Shown: positions 38,059-47,215, counted from the stretch's first letter. The stretch: 64,000 nt of DNA from Streptomyces hygroscopicus (GCA_002021875.1 CP018627.1:11718001-11782000), one strand, 5' to 3'. Notes: generated by a model from the sequence alone, not told the origin. Program-made: numbers and translations.

Positions 38059-38937
38059 ATGTCCGCTGACCTGACATCGGCGCCGCACACGAGCCACGAT
38101 CGCGGCACGCTCATCGCACGGATACGGGCGCTCTCCCCATCGATGTCACCCACCCAGACAGCCGTCGCGAACGTCGTTCTCACCAATCCCGCGGGAGTCG
38201 TCCGCATGACGGTCACCGACCTCGCCACGGTGTCGCGAAGCTCCGTGGGCAGCGTAGTGCGGTTCTGCAAGGACCTCGGGCTCAAGGGGTTCCACGAGTT
38301 CAAGCTGCAGCTCGCGGCGGAGGCGCCGGCCGGCGCAGGTGATCACGACGTCGCGCAGGACGGAACACCGAGCGCGATCATCGCGTCGGTGTTCCAGTCG
38401 ACGTCCCGGTCGATCGCGGCGGCGGAATCGAGCATCGACCCGAAGGAGTTCGAGCGCGCGGTCCACGCGCTCGACGCCGCGCGGCGGATCGTGCTGGTCT
38501 CGGCCGGCCCGTCCGCGCCGTTGGCAATGGACACCGCCCTGCGGTTCCGCAGCGCCGGCCTGCCGATCGAGAATCCCGCGGACCCGATCTCACAGCACAT
38601 CTGCGCGTCGATGCTCACCGGGGGCGACGTATGCCTGGCGATCAGCCACACCGGCAGAACGCGCGAGACGGTGGCCGCGGCGGAAGCGGCCCGTGATGTC
38701 GGCGCGACGGTCGTCGCGGTGACGAGCTTCTACCGCTCACCGCTGGTCGCGGCCTCGTCGGTGGCCCTCGTCGCGGGTTCCGGCGAGACCCGGTTCCAGA
38801 TCGAGGCGATGATGAGCCGGTTCGTCCATCTCGCGGTCCTGGACGCGCTCTACTCCGCGGTGACCGCGGAGAACGCCGAACGCACCCTGCGCGGCGCGGC
38901 GCTGTCCGCGCGCGCCGAAGAGACGCACCGGATCTGA
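38059..38937 (+). CDS. MurR/RpiR-family transcriptional regulator
   Basis: The 292-residue protein has an RpiR helix-turn-helix (TDLATVSRSSVGSVVRFCKD then GLKGFHEFKLQL, residues 45-90) and a SIS sugar-phosphate-binding domain (VLVSAGPSAPLAMDTALRFR, DVCLAISHTGRTRETVAA). It likely senses a phosphorylated metabolite and regulates the adjoining transporter or phosphonate genes. A very strong terminator follows 3 nt after its stop. It is intact, unlike the transporter genes before it. Confidence 0.9.
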   Translation: MSADLTSAPHTSHDRGTLIARIRALSPSMSPTQTAVANVVLTNPAGVVRMTVTDLATVSRSSVGSVVRFCKDLGLKGFHEFKLQLAAEAPAGAGDHDVAQDGTPSAIIASVFQSTSRSIAAAESSIDPKEFERAVHALDAARRIVLVSAGPSAPLAMDTALRFRSAGLPIENPADPISQHICASMLTGGDVCLAISHTGRTRETVAAAEAARDVGATVVAVTSFYRSPLVAASSVALVAGSGETRFQIEAMMSRFVHLAVLDALYSAVTAENAERTLRGAALSARAEETHRI

Positions 38938-38940
38938 CCG

Positions 38941-38987
38941 CCCGCTCCCGCTGCCCGGCCGGTGCCGGGCAGCGGGAGCGGGTTTTT
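38941..38987 (+). terminator. Strong intrinsic terminator
   Basis: CCCGCTCCCGCTGCCCGG (38941-38958) pairs perfectly over 18 bp with 38965-38982 around a 6-nt loop and is followed by TTTTT (38983-38987). It ends the rpiR transcript just after the stop codon and may also limit read-through from the convergent gene at 39,071. Confidence 0.95.
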
Positions 38988-39070
38988 CGTGCGCCGTGCG
39001 TCGGGACCGCGGGCGAAACGGCGCGGCCCCCGGGGACACGGGGAACCGCGCCGCGGTCGGTGCTTGACGC

Positions 39071-39931
39071 CTACGCCCACGCGGTGGGCTTCTCCAGCGC
39101 GTTGAACTCGAACTCGGTGAGCACGCCGTAGTGGTCGCTGGCGGTCGGGTACTCGTTGAACACCACCTTGCTGCTGTTGATCACGCTCTCCACCTCGAGG
39201 TGGTTCTCCGTCGAGCCGGCGAACACGTAGTCGATGCGGCGATGGTGCGGCTCCTGGACCCAGTAGTTCGGGACGATGCCCTGGGCGTCGACGACGCTGC
39301 GTGCCACCCACGGGCTGTCGGTCGTCCAGGTGTACCCGGGAGTGCCGTCCCCGGCGATCGCCCAGCTGTCGCGGAACGCCGCGCTGCGGCCGTTGATCGC
39401 GGACTTGCCGGTGTAGAAGCGGATGCAGTCCTGGTCGGGAGCCGCGTCGAAGTCGCCGGCGAGGATCGTCGGCGCCGCCTGGCGTCGCTTCTCCTCGAGT
39501 TCGGTGATGAACAACGCCTGCTCGACGCGGGCCGCCTCGCGGGTGAACTTGAAGCTCGGCCGGGCGCCGAGGAAGAGCATGTCCACACCGATCGGGAGAG
39601 GCAGAACCGCCTCCCACACATACGGTCCGTCCTCAGCCGGGAGCCGGTGCACGTCGATGCTCTTCGGTGCCCAGCGGGTGCCGACGGCGGTGCCCCACGC
39701 GGGCCAGCCCGCCTGGGTGTAGTCGGAGGCGTGGTGCCAGTGGAGGGGCGAGTTGTCGGACACGAGCTTGAACGCGTCACGCTCCGAGGTGCGCACCACC
39801 TCCTGAAGGAACACGATGTCGGCGTCGAAGGTGCGCAGCCCCTCGAGCAGAAGGGAGTCCCGCTTCTCACGGTCCCGCGGATCCAGCCAGATGTTGAGGG
39901 TGAGCACGCGGAGGTTCATTTTCTTGGACAT
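39071..39931 (-). CDS. Endonuclease/exonuclease/phosphatase-family protein
   Basis: The 286-residue protein belongs to the EEP metal-dependent phosphodiesterase superfamily: LRVLTLNIWLDPR (Asn), FLQEVVRT (Glu), ILAGDFDAAPD (Asp-x-Asn-like, here GDFD) and SDHYGVLTEF (Asp-His). It lacks a signal peptide. Members hydrolyse nucleic acids, phospholipids or small phosphodiesters. ATG 39931 was chosen; in-frame starts at 39970 and 40000 exist. It lies alone between two regulators of the phosphonate locus, so a phosphodiester substrate released into phosphonate/phosphate metabolism is plausible. Confidence 0.85.
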   Translation of the reverse strand: MSKKMNLRVLTLNIWLDPRDREKRDSLLLEGLRTFDADIVFLQEVVRTSERDAFKLVSDNSPLHWHHASDYTQAGWPAWGTAVGTRWAPKSIDVHRLPAEDGPYVWEAVLPLPIGVDMLFLGARPSFKFTREAARVEQALFITELEEKRRQAAPTILAGDFDAAPDQDCIRFYTGKSAINGRSAAFRDSWAIAGDGTPGYTWTTDSPWVARSVVDAQGIVPNYWVQEPHHRRIDYVFAGSTENHLEVESVINSSKVVFNEYPTASDHYGVLTEFEFNALEKPTAWA

Positions 39932-40008
39932 GGCCGCGCCCGTAGGACCCTTCGGTGAACTATCTTCCATCCATGAACTGAACAGCGGAAGTAGACTCAA
40001 CCCTTTCG

Positions 40009-40761
40009 TCAGTGCCCGCCGAGGTCCTTGAACGCGTCGAAATCGATGTCGAGTTCAACGCGATCGGCCCGGAAGCGCGTGTTCGTGTACTGCAGTGGCG
40101 TGCGGTCGACAAGCGTGTTGACGGACCGCACGACAAGGACGATCGATCCCGCCGGAAGGTTCATGTCCTCGGTTTCGGTCCCGTTCGCGATGCGGGAGCT
40201 GACCGCGCTCCAGGTGCGGACGTAGTCGTCGATGCCGACCGCGCGAAGCGCCTTGGTGATGGATCGGGTCTGCCGCAGGTGGATGTCGAGGTCCGGCGTC
40301 AGGGCGACGTCAAACCAGGCGGTCGACCGCGCGACCGTGCTCCCGTTCACGTCGGCGACCGTCTCGACCCGCAGCGCGGGCCGTCCGTCGAGCCGCAGCC
40401 GGGTGGCTACTTCGTGCGGTGGGCTTGCCACGATCTCCGCGGCGATCGGCCGGTGTGACGTCGCGCCCGGCCGGCCGCTCTCGCTGAGGCGCGTGCGCAG
40501 GCTGATCCGGTGCACCAGGAGTGGGTGCGGGACGACGAACGTGCCGCTGCCCTGGCGCGTCGCCACCAGGCCCTCGGCGGCGAGGGCCGCGACGGACTGC
40601 CGCACGGTGTTGCGGTGCACGCCGAATCGGTCGGCGAGCTCACCCTCGGTCGGCAGTTTCACTTCGGGCGGGAACGAGCCGTCGACGATCTCGCTGCGGA
40701 GTTGGTCGGCGATGAGGCGCCACGTCGAGTAACCGGTGGCGGAACGTGTCACATGAGGCAT
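40009..40761 (-). CDS. phnF: GntR/UTRA-family regulator, PhnF type
   Basis: The 250-residue protein has a GntR winged helix (LPTEGELADRFGVHRNTVRQ then SVAALAAEGLVATRQGSGTF, residues 37-75) and a UTRA ligand domain (about 95-245). It is divergent from phnG, the usual position of the phosphonate-metabolism repressor PhnF. It probably represses the phn genes until a phosphonate or phosphate signal is bound. ATG 40761 precedes MPHVTRSATGY. Intact. Confidence 0.88.
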   Translation of the reverse strand: MPHVTRSATGYSTWRLIADQLRSEIVDGSFPPEVKLPTEGELADRFGVHRNTVRQSVAALAAEGLVATRQGSGTFVVPHPLLVHRISLRTRLSESGRPGATSHRPIAAEIVASPPHEVATRLRLDGRPALRVETVADVNGSTVARSTAWFDVALTPDLDIHLRQTRSITKALRAVGIDDYVRTWSAVSSRIANGTETEDMNLPAGSIVLVVRSVNTLVDRTPLQYTNTRFRADRVELDIDFDAFKDLGGH

Positions 40762-40919
40762 GGTGACCGAACAGTACCCGCCTGCCCATGACCCCGCGGA
40801 CAACCCGATCGCGAGTTCATCTCGCATCCATCCGACAGTCATCCAGCTAACTAGATGAATCTGCCGGAGCCTCGTTACGGTCGATTCATCCAAAGAGCTG
40901 GACAAATTTGGAGGTTCGA
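40762..40919. promoter_or_regulatory. phnF-phnG divergent control region
   Basis: The 158-bp gap holds GTTCATC (40815-40821), CTAACTAGATGAATC around 40,850 and GATTCATCC (40883-40891); two of these recur before the phosphoesterase gene at 35,007-35,025, and TGAACTATC/GTTCATGG variants occur in front of the EEP gene (39,956-39,980). They are candidate operators for PhnF. Confidence 0.4.
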
Positions 40920-41394
40920 GTGACGACTCCGACTGCGACCCACGCGGCGCGAAGGCGGTGGATGCGGACCCTTGCGCGGGCGTCGGCCCGTCAGCTCGCC
41001 GACGCCTGGGGCGCCTGGGAAGCGCCCCCCCGAGATCGAGGCGATCCGCGGCCCCGAAGCGGGGCTGGTCATGGTCCGCGGCCGGGTGGGCGCCGGCGGG
41101 GACCGGTTCAACCTCGGTGAGGCGACGGTGACCCGCGCCACAGTACGGCTTCACGGCGGCCCGCTCGCGGCGGCCACCGTCGGCAGTGCGTACGTGCTCG
41201 GGACCGACTTCGAGCACGCCTGGTTCGCGGCGGCGTTCGACGGTCTGTTGGCGGACGAGAAGCTGCGCGCACAGGTGCTCAACGACGTCGTCGCGCCGCT
41301 GGAGCGTGGCCAGGCGTCCCACGACGACGCCCGACAAGCCGAAGCGCGCAGCACCAAGGTCGACTTCTTCACGGTCGCGAGGGAACACGTATGA
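40920..41394 (+). pseudogene. phnG: C-P lyase subunit PhnG with one-base insertion
   Basis: GTG 40920 opens TTPTATHAARRRWMRTLARA and ASARQLADAWGAWEAP, then a run of seven C near 41,025 shifts the frame; the correct continuation is EIEAIRGPEAGLVMVRGRVG, GGDRFNLGEATVTRATVRL, GSAYVLGTDFEHAW and a normal end overlapping phnH. Removing one C restores a 157-residue PhnG, the usual length. PhnG is part of the PhnGHIJ core that cleaves the carbon-phosphorus bond. Either the gene is inactivated or the homopolymer is miscalled. Confidence 0.88.
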
Positions 41395-42017
41395 ACACCA
41401 CGTCCACCACTGTGCCGACGCCCGGGTTCGCCGATCCGCCGGTGGAGGGGCAGCGCGTGTTCCGCGCCATCCTCGACGCGTTCGCCCACCCCCGCCGCTC
41501 GTACCGGATCGCCGGTCCCACTCAGGCGCCGGAGGCGCTCGGCACGGGGCTCGCGGCCGTCGCGCTGACCCTGCTCGACGAAGACGTGTCGGTGTGGCTG
41601 CACCGGACGCTGGCGGAAGACCCCGATGTGACCTCGTACCTGGCGTTCCACACCGGCGCGCGGGTGACGAACGGGCATGGGTCGGCGAACTTCGTCCTCG
41701 CCACCCCGGACACGCTCCCGGCTCTCGACGAGCTCGCGCTCGGCACCGATGACGCGCCTCACCAGTCGGCCACCATCGTCCTCGACGCGCGGACCCCGGG
41801 CGTCGGGGCGCGCTTCACCGCGACGGGTCCCGGCATCGACGGCCAGGCCGAGATCGAGGCCCCGTGGGCACATGAGGGGTTCTTGGCCGCGTGGACGCGC
41901 AATGGCGCGCTGTTCCCTCGCGGCGTCGATCTGCTCGTCGCGAGCGACGACCGGGTCCTCGCACTTCCTCGCACCACGCGTCTGCGCGCGGTGTCCAATC
42001 AGGGTCAGGAGGCATGA
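41391..42017 (+). CDS. phnH: C-P lyase subunit PhnH
   Basis: The 208-residue protein matches PhnH (GFADPPVEGQRVFRAILDAF at the start, LDEDVSVWLHRTL, FHTGARVT and APWAHEGFLAAW). PhnH is a structural subunit of the PhnGHIJ core complex. Its ATG overlaps the phnG stop by 4 nt and its stop overlaps the phnI start, so expression is coupled. Intact and full-length. Confidence 0.92.
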   Translation: MNTTSTTVPTPGFADPPVEGQRVFRAILDAFAHPRRSYRIAGPTQAPEALGTGLAAVALTLLDEDVSVWLHRTLAEDPDVTSYLAFHTGARVTNGHGSANFVLATPDTLPALDELALGTDDAPHQSATIVLDARTPGVGARFTATGPGIDGQAEIEAPWAHEGFLAAWTRNGALFPRGVDLLVASDDRVLALPRTTRLRAVSNQGQEA

Positions 42018-43102
42018 TGTACGTCGCAGTCAAGGGCGGCGAGAAGGCGATCGCGAACGCGCACGCATTGCTCGCCAAGGAAGGCCGCGGCGATCCGGGC
42101 ATCCCGGCGATCGGCCGGGACGCCGTCGCCGGCCAGCTCCCGGTCCTGGTGTCCCGGGTGATGACCGAAGGGTCGCTCTACGACCCGAAGCTCGCGGCGC
42201 GAGCAGTCCTGCGGTGCCAGGGCGACGTGCTCGAGGCGATCACGCTGGTGCGTTCCTACCGGACCACGCTGCCGCGATTCGGCTACTCCGAACCGATCGA
42301 CACCGCCGGGCTCGCCCCGCAGCGCCGCGTGTCCGCGACGTTCAAGGACATCCCGGGCGGGCAGCAGCTCGGTGCCACGTTCGACTACACGCACCGGCTG
42401 TTCGCCGATCCCACCAGCGACGGTCCGGTGGACACCGGCGCCGACGCCGTGCCCATGCCGCGCGTGTCCGACCTGCTCGGCTCGGACGCCCTCCTCGAGC
42501 CGGACCGCGCCGCGGACCGGACGGACCCGGAACCGGCCGACCTGACGCGCGAACCCACCGTGTTCCCGATGACCCGGGCGGAGCGCCTCCAGGGACTGGC
42601 TCGCGGCGACGAAGGGTTCCTGCTCGCCCTCGGGTACTCCACCCAGCGCGGGTACGGGAGCACGCACCCGTTCGCCGGTGAGATCCGTGTCGGCGAGGTC
42701 GAGGTCGAGTTCGACGCACCCGAGCTCGGGTTCCCGGTGCCGCTCGGGCGGATCGAGGTCACGGAATGCCAGATGATCAACCAGTTCACCGGTAATTCGG
42801 ACACTCCCGCTCAGTTCACCCGTGGCTACGGGCTCGTGTTCGGGCGCGGAGAGCGGAAGGCGATGTCGATGTCGCTGGTCGACCGTGCCCTGCGGGCGGA
42901 CGAGTTCCAGGAGCGGATCGTCGCCCCCGCGCAGGATGAGGAGTTCGTGCTCAGCCACGCCGACAACGTGCAGGCCGCGGGCTTCGTGGAGCACCTCAAG
43001 CTCCCGCACTACGTCGACTTCCAGGCCGAGCTGCACCTCATCCGGCGGCTGCGGCGCGACTTCCACGACAACGCCGGAAGCAAGCAGGAGACGAACGCGT
43101 GA
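42017..43102 (+). CDS. phnI: C-P lyase subunit PhnI
   Basis: The 361-residue protein matches PhnI along its length: MYVAVKGGEKAIANAHALLA, VMTEGSLYDPKLAARA, FKDIPGGQQLGATFDYTHRL, YSTQRGYGSTHPFAGEIRVG and AAGFVEHLKLPHYVDFQAEL. PhnI carries out the displacement of adenine from ATP by the phosphonate, forming the ribose 5'-triphosphate 1-phosphonate, with PhnG/H/L. I chose ATG 42017, 4 nt after GGAGG; ATG 42014 directly before it is possible. Intact. Confidence 0.95.
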   Translation: MYVAVKGGEKAIANAHALLAKEGRGDPGIPAIGRDAVAGQLPVLVSRVMTEGSLYDPKLAARAVLRCQGDVLEAITLVRSYRTTLPRFGYSEPIDTAGLAPQRRVSATFKDIPGGQQLGATFDYTHRLFADPTSDGPVDTGADAVPMPRVSDLLGSDALLEPDRAADRTDPEPADLTREPTVFPMTRAERLQGLARGDEGFLLALGYSTQRGYGSTHPFAGEIRVGEVEVEFDAPELGFPVPLGRIEVTECQMINQFTGNSDTPAQFTRGYGLVFGRGERKAMSMSLVDRALRADEFQERIVAPAQDEEFVLSHADNVQAAGFVEHLKLPHYVDFQAELHLIRRLRRDFHDNAGSKQETNA

Positions 43103-43962
43103 GCGCCCAGCAGATCGAGTACAACATCGGCTACCTCGACGAGCAGACGAAGCGGATGATCCGCAGGACGCTGCTCAAGGCCGTCGCGATCCCCGGCTTC
43201 CAGGTCCCGTTCGCCTCCCGCGAGGTGCCGCTTCCCCGGGGCTGGGGCACCGGCGGCGTGCAGCTCACCGCGGCGATCATCGGCTCCGACGACGTGCTCA
43301 AGGTGATCGACCAGGGCGCCGACGACACCACGAACGCGGTGTCGATCCGTGCGTTCTTCAACTTGGTGGCGGGCGTGCCGACCACCACCCGCACCGAGGA
43401 CGCGACGATCATCCAGACCCGGCACCGCATCCCCGAGACGCCCCTCGGCGAAGGGCAGATCATGGTCTACCAGGTGCCGATCCCGGAGCCGCTGCGCTTC
43501 CTCGAGCCCCGCGAGACCGAGACCCGTCGCATGCACGCACTCAACGAGTACGGGCTGATGTACGTCAAGCTGTACGAGGACATCGCCAAGTACGGGCACA
43601 TCGCCAAGACATACGACTACCCGGTGCTGGTGAACGATCGGTACCTGATGGCGCCGTCGCCGACGCCGAGCTTCGACAACCCCAAGCTCCACCAGAGCCA
43701 GGCGCTGCACATCTTCGGCGCCGGCTGTGAGAAGCGCATCTACGCCATCCCGCCGCACACCGACGTCGAAAGCCTCGGGTTCGAGGACTATCCGTTCGAA
43801 CCGCAGAACTTCGACCAGCCGTGCGCGATCTGCGGGTCCACCGGCGTGTATCTGGACCAGATCATCACCGACAACGCCGGCGGCGCCATGTACGCCTGCT
43901 CGGACAGCGACCATTGCGAGCGGACGGCCGCTCGCGCCGACAACGAAGAGGCCGCCACATGA
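43099..43962 (+). CDS. phnJ: C-P lyase radical-SAM subunit PhnJ
   Basis: The 287-residue protein is the catalytic PhnJ, which breaks the C-P bond by a glycyl/thiyl radical mechanism. C242, C245, C267 and C273 (CAICGSTGVY ... YACSDSDHC) correspond, with a shift of one, to the four essential cysteines of the E. coli enzyme that hold the [4Fe-4S] cluster and the thiyl radical. IPGFQVPFASREVPLPRGWG and QTRHRIPETPLGEGQIMVYQ are family segments. GTG 43099 overlaps phnI and the stop overlaps phnK. The catalytic subunit is intact although several partners are broken. Confidence 0.96.
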   Translation: MSAQQIEYNIGYLDEQTKRMIRRTLLKAVAIPGFQVPFASREVPLPRGWGTGGVQLTAAIIGSDDVLKVIDQGADDTTNAVSIRAFFNLVAGVPTTTRTEDATIIQTRHRIPETPLGEGQIMVYQVPIPEPLRFLEPRETETRRMHALNEYGLMYVKLYEDIAKYGHIAKTYDYPVLVNDRYLMAPSPTPSFDNPKLHQSQALHIFGAGCEKRIYAIPPHTDVESLGFEDYPFEPQNFDQPCAICGSTGVYLDQIITDNAGGAMYACSDSDHCERTAARADNEEAAT

Positions 43963-44737
43963 GCGACGAGCGTCCGCTCCTGGAAGTGCGAAACGTCAGC
44001 CATCGATACGGCGACCGGTTCGGCTGTCGCGGCGTCGACTTCGACCTGTGGCCGGGCGAGGTGCTCGCGGTCGTCGGCGAATCCGGGTCCGGCAAGTCCA
44101 CCTTGCTCGGCACCCTCTCGCAGCGCCTGGACACCAGCGAGGGCAGCATCCGATACCGGCTTGACTACGGTGACGTCGCGAACCTCGCGGAGCTCAGCGA
44201 AAGCGCGGTGCGCCGGCTCTGGCGCAGCGAGTGGGGCTTCGTGCACCAGAACGCGGCGGACGGGCTCCGCATGCAGGTCAGCGCCGGCGGCAACGTCGGT
44301 GAGCCGCTGATGGCCAACGGATGGCGCCACTACGGGCGCATCCGCGCGGAAGCGACTGACTGGCTCGAACGCGTCGAGATCCCCCGGGACCGGGTCGACG
44401 ACACCCTGCCGCGTTCTCCGGTGGTATGCGGCAGCGGCTGCAGATCGCCAGGAACCTCGTCGTCTCGCCGCGCCTTGTGTTCATGGACGAGCCGACCAGC
44501 GGCCTGGACGTTTCCGTGCAGGCACGCCTGCTCGACCTCATCCGTTCGCTCGTCAGCGATCTGGAACTGGCCGTCATCATCGTCACGCACGACCTCGCCG
44601 TCGCCCGCCTGATCTCTCATCGAACTCTGGTCATGAAGGACGGCCGGGTCATCGAGTCCGGTCTGACCGACCGGGTGCTGGACGATCCGCAGGCCCCGTA
44701 CACACAGCTGCTCGTCTCCTCAATCCTGCAAGGGTGA
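43959..44737 (+). pseudogene. phnK: C-P lyase ATPase PhnK with one-base deletion
   Basis: The first 150 residues are a normal PhnK ATPase (LEVRNVSHRYGDRFGCRGVD, Walker A GESGSGKST, WGFVHQNAADGLRMQVSAGG). Near 44,405-44,415 one base is missing: the following SGGMRQRLQIARNLVVSPRL, FMDEPTSGLDVSVQA and THDLAVARL lie in another frame to the stop at 44,737. PhnK binds the C-P lyase core and couples ATP hydrolysis to turnover. As written it would end prematurely without the signature motif and Walker B. Confidence 0.9.
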
Positions 44738-44740
44738 CCC

Positions 44741-45460
44741 GTGACCACCGACCAGCCGACCCTCGCCGTCTCCGGCCTGGACAATACCTTCACCATGCAT
44801 CTGCAGGGCGGGCAGCGACTCGCCGTGCTGCGCGGGCTCGACTTCGACGTGAGCGCCGGGGAGTGCGTCGTCCTCGGCGGCGCGTCGGGCGCCGGCAAAA
44901 GCTCGATCCTGAAGATGGTGTACGGCAACTACGCCGTCGATCGCGGCAGTGTGCTCCTTCGCGCCGGGAACATCGACGTCGACATCGCGACCGCGAACCC
45001 CAGAGAGATCCTCGCCGCCCGTCGCCACGCGATGGGATACGTCAGCCAGTTCCTGCGCTGTGTGCCCCGTGTGCCAGCCCTCGAAGTCGTCGCCGAACCG
45101 CTCGTCGCGCGGGGCGCCGACGCCACGGAGGCGGGCGAGCGCGCCGCCGAGCTGCTGTCCCGCCTCGGTATTCCGGACCGCCTGTGGGGGCTTCCGCCGA
45201 CGACGTTCTCCGGTGGCGAGCAGCAGCGGGTCAACATCGCGCACGGCTTCATCGCCGACCTGCCGATGCTGCTCCTGGACGAGCCCACCGCCTCCCTCGA
45301 CGCCCGCAACCGCCGCGTGGTCGTGGAGCTGATCGCCGAGAAGCTCGAAGCGGGCACCGCGATGCTCGGCATCTTCCACGACGCGGAGGTCCGCGAGGCC
45401 GTCGCGGACCGCGTCGTGCCGGTCGAGGACTTCACCCCGATGAGCAAGGTGGCGGCGTGA
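44741..45460 (+). CDS. phnL: C-P lyase ATPase-like subunit PhnL
   Basis: The 239-residue protein has Walker A GGASGAGKSSI, the PhnL-type segment AMGYVSQFLRCVPRVPALEV, signature FSGGEQQRVNIAHGF, Walker B MLLLDEPTASLD and switch in LGIFHD. It is required with PhnI for the first step of phosphonate activation. GTG 44741 lies 3 nt after phnK and its stop overlaps the next gene. Intact. Confidence 0.93.
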   Translation: MTTDQPTLAVSGLDNTFTMHLQGGQRLAVLRGLDFDVSAGECVVLGGASGAGKSSILKMVYGNYAVDRGSVLLRAGNIDVDIATANPREILAARRHAMGYVSQFLRCVPRVPALEVVAEPLVARGADATEAGERAAELLSRLGIPDRLWGLPPTTFSGGEQQRVNIAHGFIADLPMLLLDEPTASLDARNRRVVVELIAEKLEAGTAMLGIFHDAEVREAVADRVVPVEDFTPMSKVAA

Positions 45461-46170
45461 GTCACCGGTACGCGATCTACGCCGCACCAGGCATGGGAAA
45501 CACCGACGCCACAGGGATGCTTCTGCGCGAGCGCGCGGAATCCTGGCTCGGGCGAAGCGTCACCGGCCGCGCCACCCCCCAGGGCGTGCCGGAAGGGTGG
45601 ACACGCCCGGCCGTCGACCGGATCACTCACGACGCGCGCCGGTACGGCTTCCACGGCACCCTCAAACCACCCTTCCGCCTCGCCCCCGGACACACCGTCG
45701 CCGACGTCGCCACCGCCACCGCACGACTGGCCTCATCGACCGCGCGGGTCACGATTCCGCGGCTCACGATCAGCCGCATCAGCCGGTTCTACGCGCTCAC
45801 CCCCGGCGAGGACGCCCCGGCCCTGAACGCGCTCGCCGCGTCCGTCGTGACCGAACTGGATCACTTCCGGGCACCGGCGACACCCGAGGAGCTCGCGCGG
45901 CGGAAACCACACACGCTCACGGAACGCCAGCGCACCCTGCTCACCGAACTCGGATACCCCTACGTGCTCGACGAGTTCCGGTTCCACCTCACCCTCACCG
46001 ACCGCGTGCCGGACGACCGGCAGGACCAGGTCGGACAGACACTGCGGCACTGGTTCCGCGACTGCCTCGACCGCGACGTCACCCTCGGCGCGCTCGCCCT
46101 CTTCGTGGAGACCGAACCCGGCGCCCCGTTCCGCATCCACTCACTCCACCCGCTGGAGGGCTCCCGATGA
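45457..46170 (+). CDS. DUF1045 2H-phosphoesterase of phosphonate metabolism
   Basis: The 237-residue protein has two HxT motifs, FHGTLKPPF (about residue 67) and FHLTLTDRV (about residue 175), the hallmarks of the 2H phosphoesterase superfamily. DUF1045 members accompany phnM/phnN in many C-P lyase operons, where a cyclic phosphodiester (5-phosphoribosyl 1,2-cyclic phosphate) is formed; since phnP is absent here, this protein may act on that intermediate. GTG 45457 overlaps phnL and its stop overlaps phnM. Intact. Confidence 0.85.
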   Translation: MSHRYAIYAAPGMGNTDATGMLLRERAESWLGRSVTGRATPQGVPEGWTRPAVDRITHDARRYGFHGTLKPPFRLAPGHTVADVATATARLASSTARVTIPRLTISRISRFYALTPGEDAPALNALAASVVTELDHFRAPATPEELARRKPHTLTERQRTLLTELGYPYVLDEFRFHLTLTDRVPDDRQDQVGQTLRHWFRDCLDRDVTLGALALFVETEPGAPFRIHSLHPLEGSR

Positions 46171-47215
46171 CCCACGACGAACTCGTTCTGACCAATGCCC
46201 GCGTGGTGCTCGGCGATGAGGTCATCCTCGGCTCGGTGGCCGTCCGAGACGGCCGGATCGCCGACATCGGCACGGGCCTCGTGGCGGCGGGCGAGGACTG
46301 ACGGCCGCCGGTGCCACCACCGTTCTCGACGCGGTCCGGCTCGGATCGGAGCCGAGCAACCGCGAGACGGTGACCCGCTCGGCCCGGCTGCTGATGGACG
46401 CGATCACCACCGCGGCGGCGGCCGGAGCGTTCCGGGCCGACCACGCGATCCACCTCCGATGCGAGGTGTCCGCCGAGGACTGCCTGGACCGGTTCGAGGA
46501 GTTCGCGGACCACCCGCTCGTGCGACTGGCGTCACTGATGGACCACACCCCCGGCCAGCGCCAGTTCCATGACCTCGCCGAGTTCAAGAAGTACTACATC
46601 GGCAAGGGACTCGTGTCCGAGAGCAACATCGACGCCTACGCCGTCGAACTCCTGCACAACGCGAGCCTCCACGCCGACCGGAACCGCCACGCCGTCGCCG
46701 AGGCGGCGCGCCGGCGCGGCATCGCCCTCGCGGCGCACGACGACGCGACGACCGAGCACGTGGCGGAGTCCGTCCGACTCGGAGCGCGCATCGCCGAGTT
46801 CCCCACCACGATCGTGGCTGCCGAGTCCGCCGTCGCCCACGGCCTGTCAGTCGTCATGGGCGCGCCGAACATCGTGCGCGGCGGCAGCCAGTCCGGGAAT
46901 GTCGCCGCGTCGGCGCTCCTCGAACGAGGACTGCTCCACGTCCTCTCGTCCGACTACGTGCCCTCCAGCCCCGTGCAGGCCGCCTTCCAACTCGTCGCGG
47001 ACGGGACGATCCGTCTTGAGGACGCCGTCAAGCTGATCAGCTCCAACCCCGCCAAGGCCGTCGGTCTGGACGGCCGGGGCGACATCACCGTCGGCAAGCG
47101 CGGTGATCTGGTCCGTGTCCGCACGCACGCGCTGCCCGGCACCCCGGAGCACCCGGCGGGGCTGAGCGTGCCGATCGTCCGCACCGTGTACCGGCAGGGG
47201 GTGCGCGTCGCATGA
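46167..47215 (+). pseudogene. phnM: Phosphonate triphosphate hydrolase PhnM with internal deletion
   Basis: The N-terminus (LVLTNARVVLGDEVILGSVA, then VRDGRIADIGTGLVAAGED and a stop at 46,301) and, in another frame, the rest (TTVLDAVRLGSEPSNRETVT, FKKYYIGKGLVSESNIDAYA, ALAAHDDATTEHVAE, SDYVPSSPVQAAF) match PhnM, an amidohydrolase that removes pyrophosphate from the phosphonate ribose triphosphate. About 45 residues are lost at the join near 46,300, including the ELHTDH-type metal ligands on the first strand. Even with the frame restored the enzyme would lack part of its zinc site. Confidence 0.9.
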
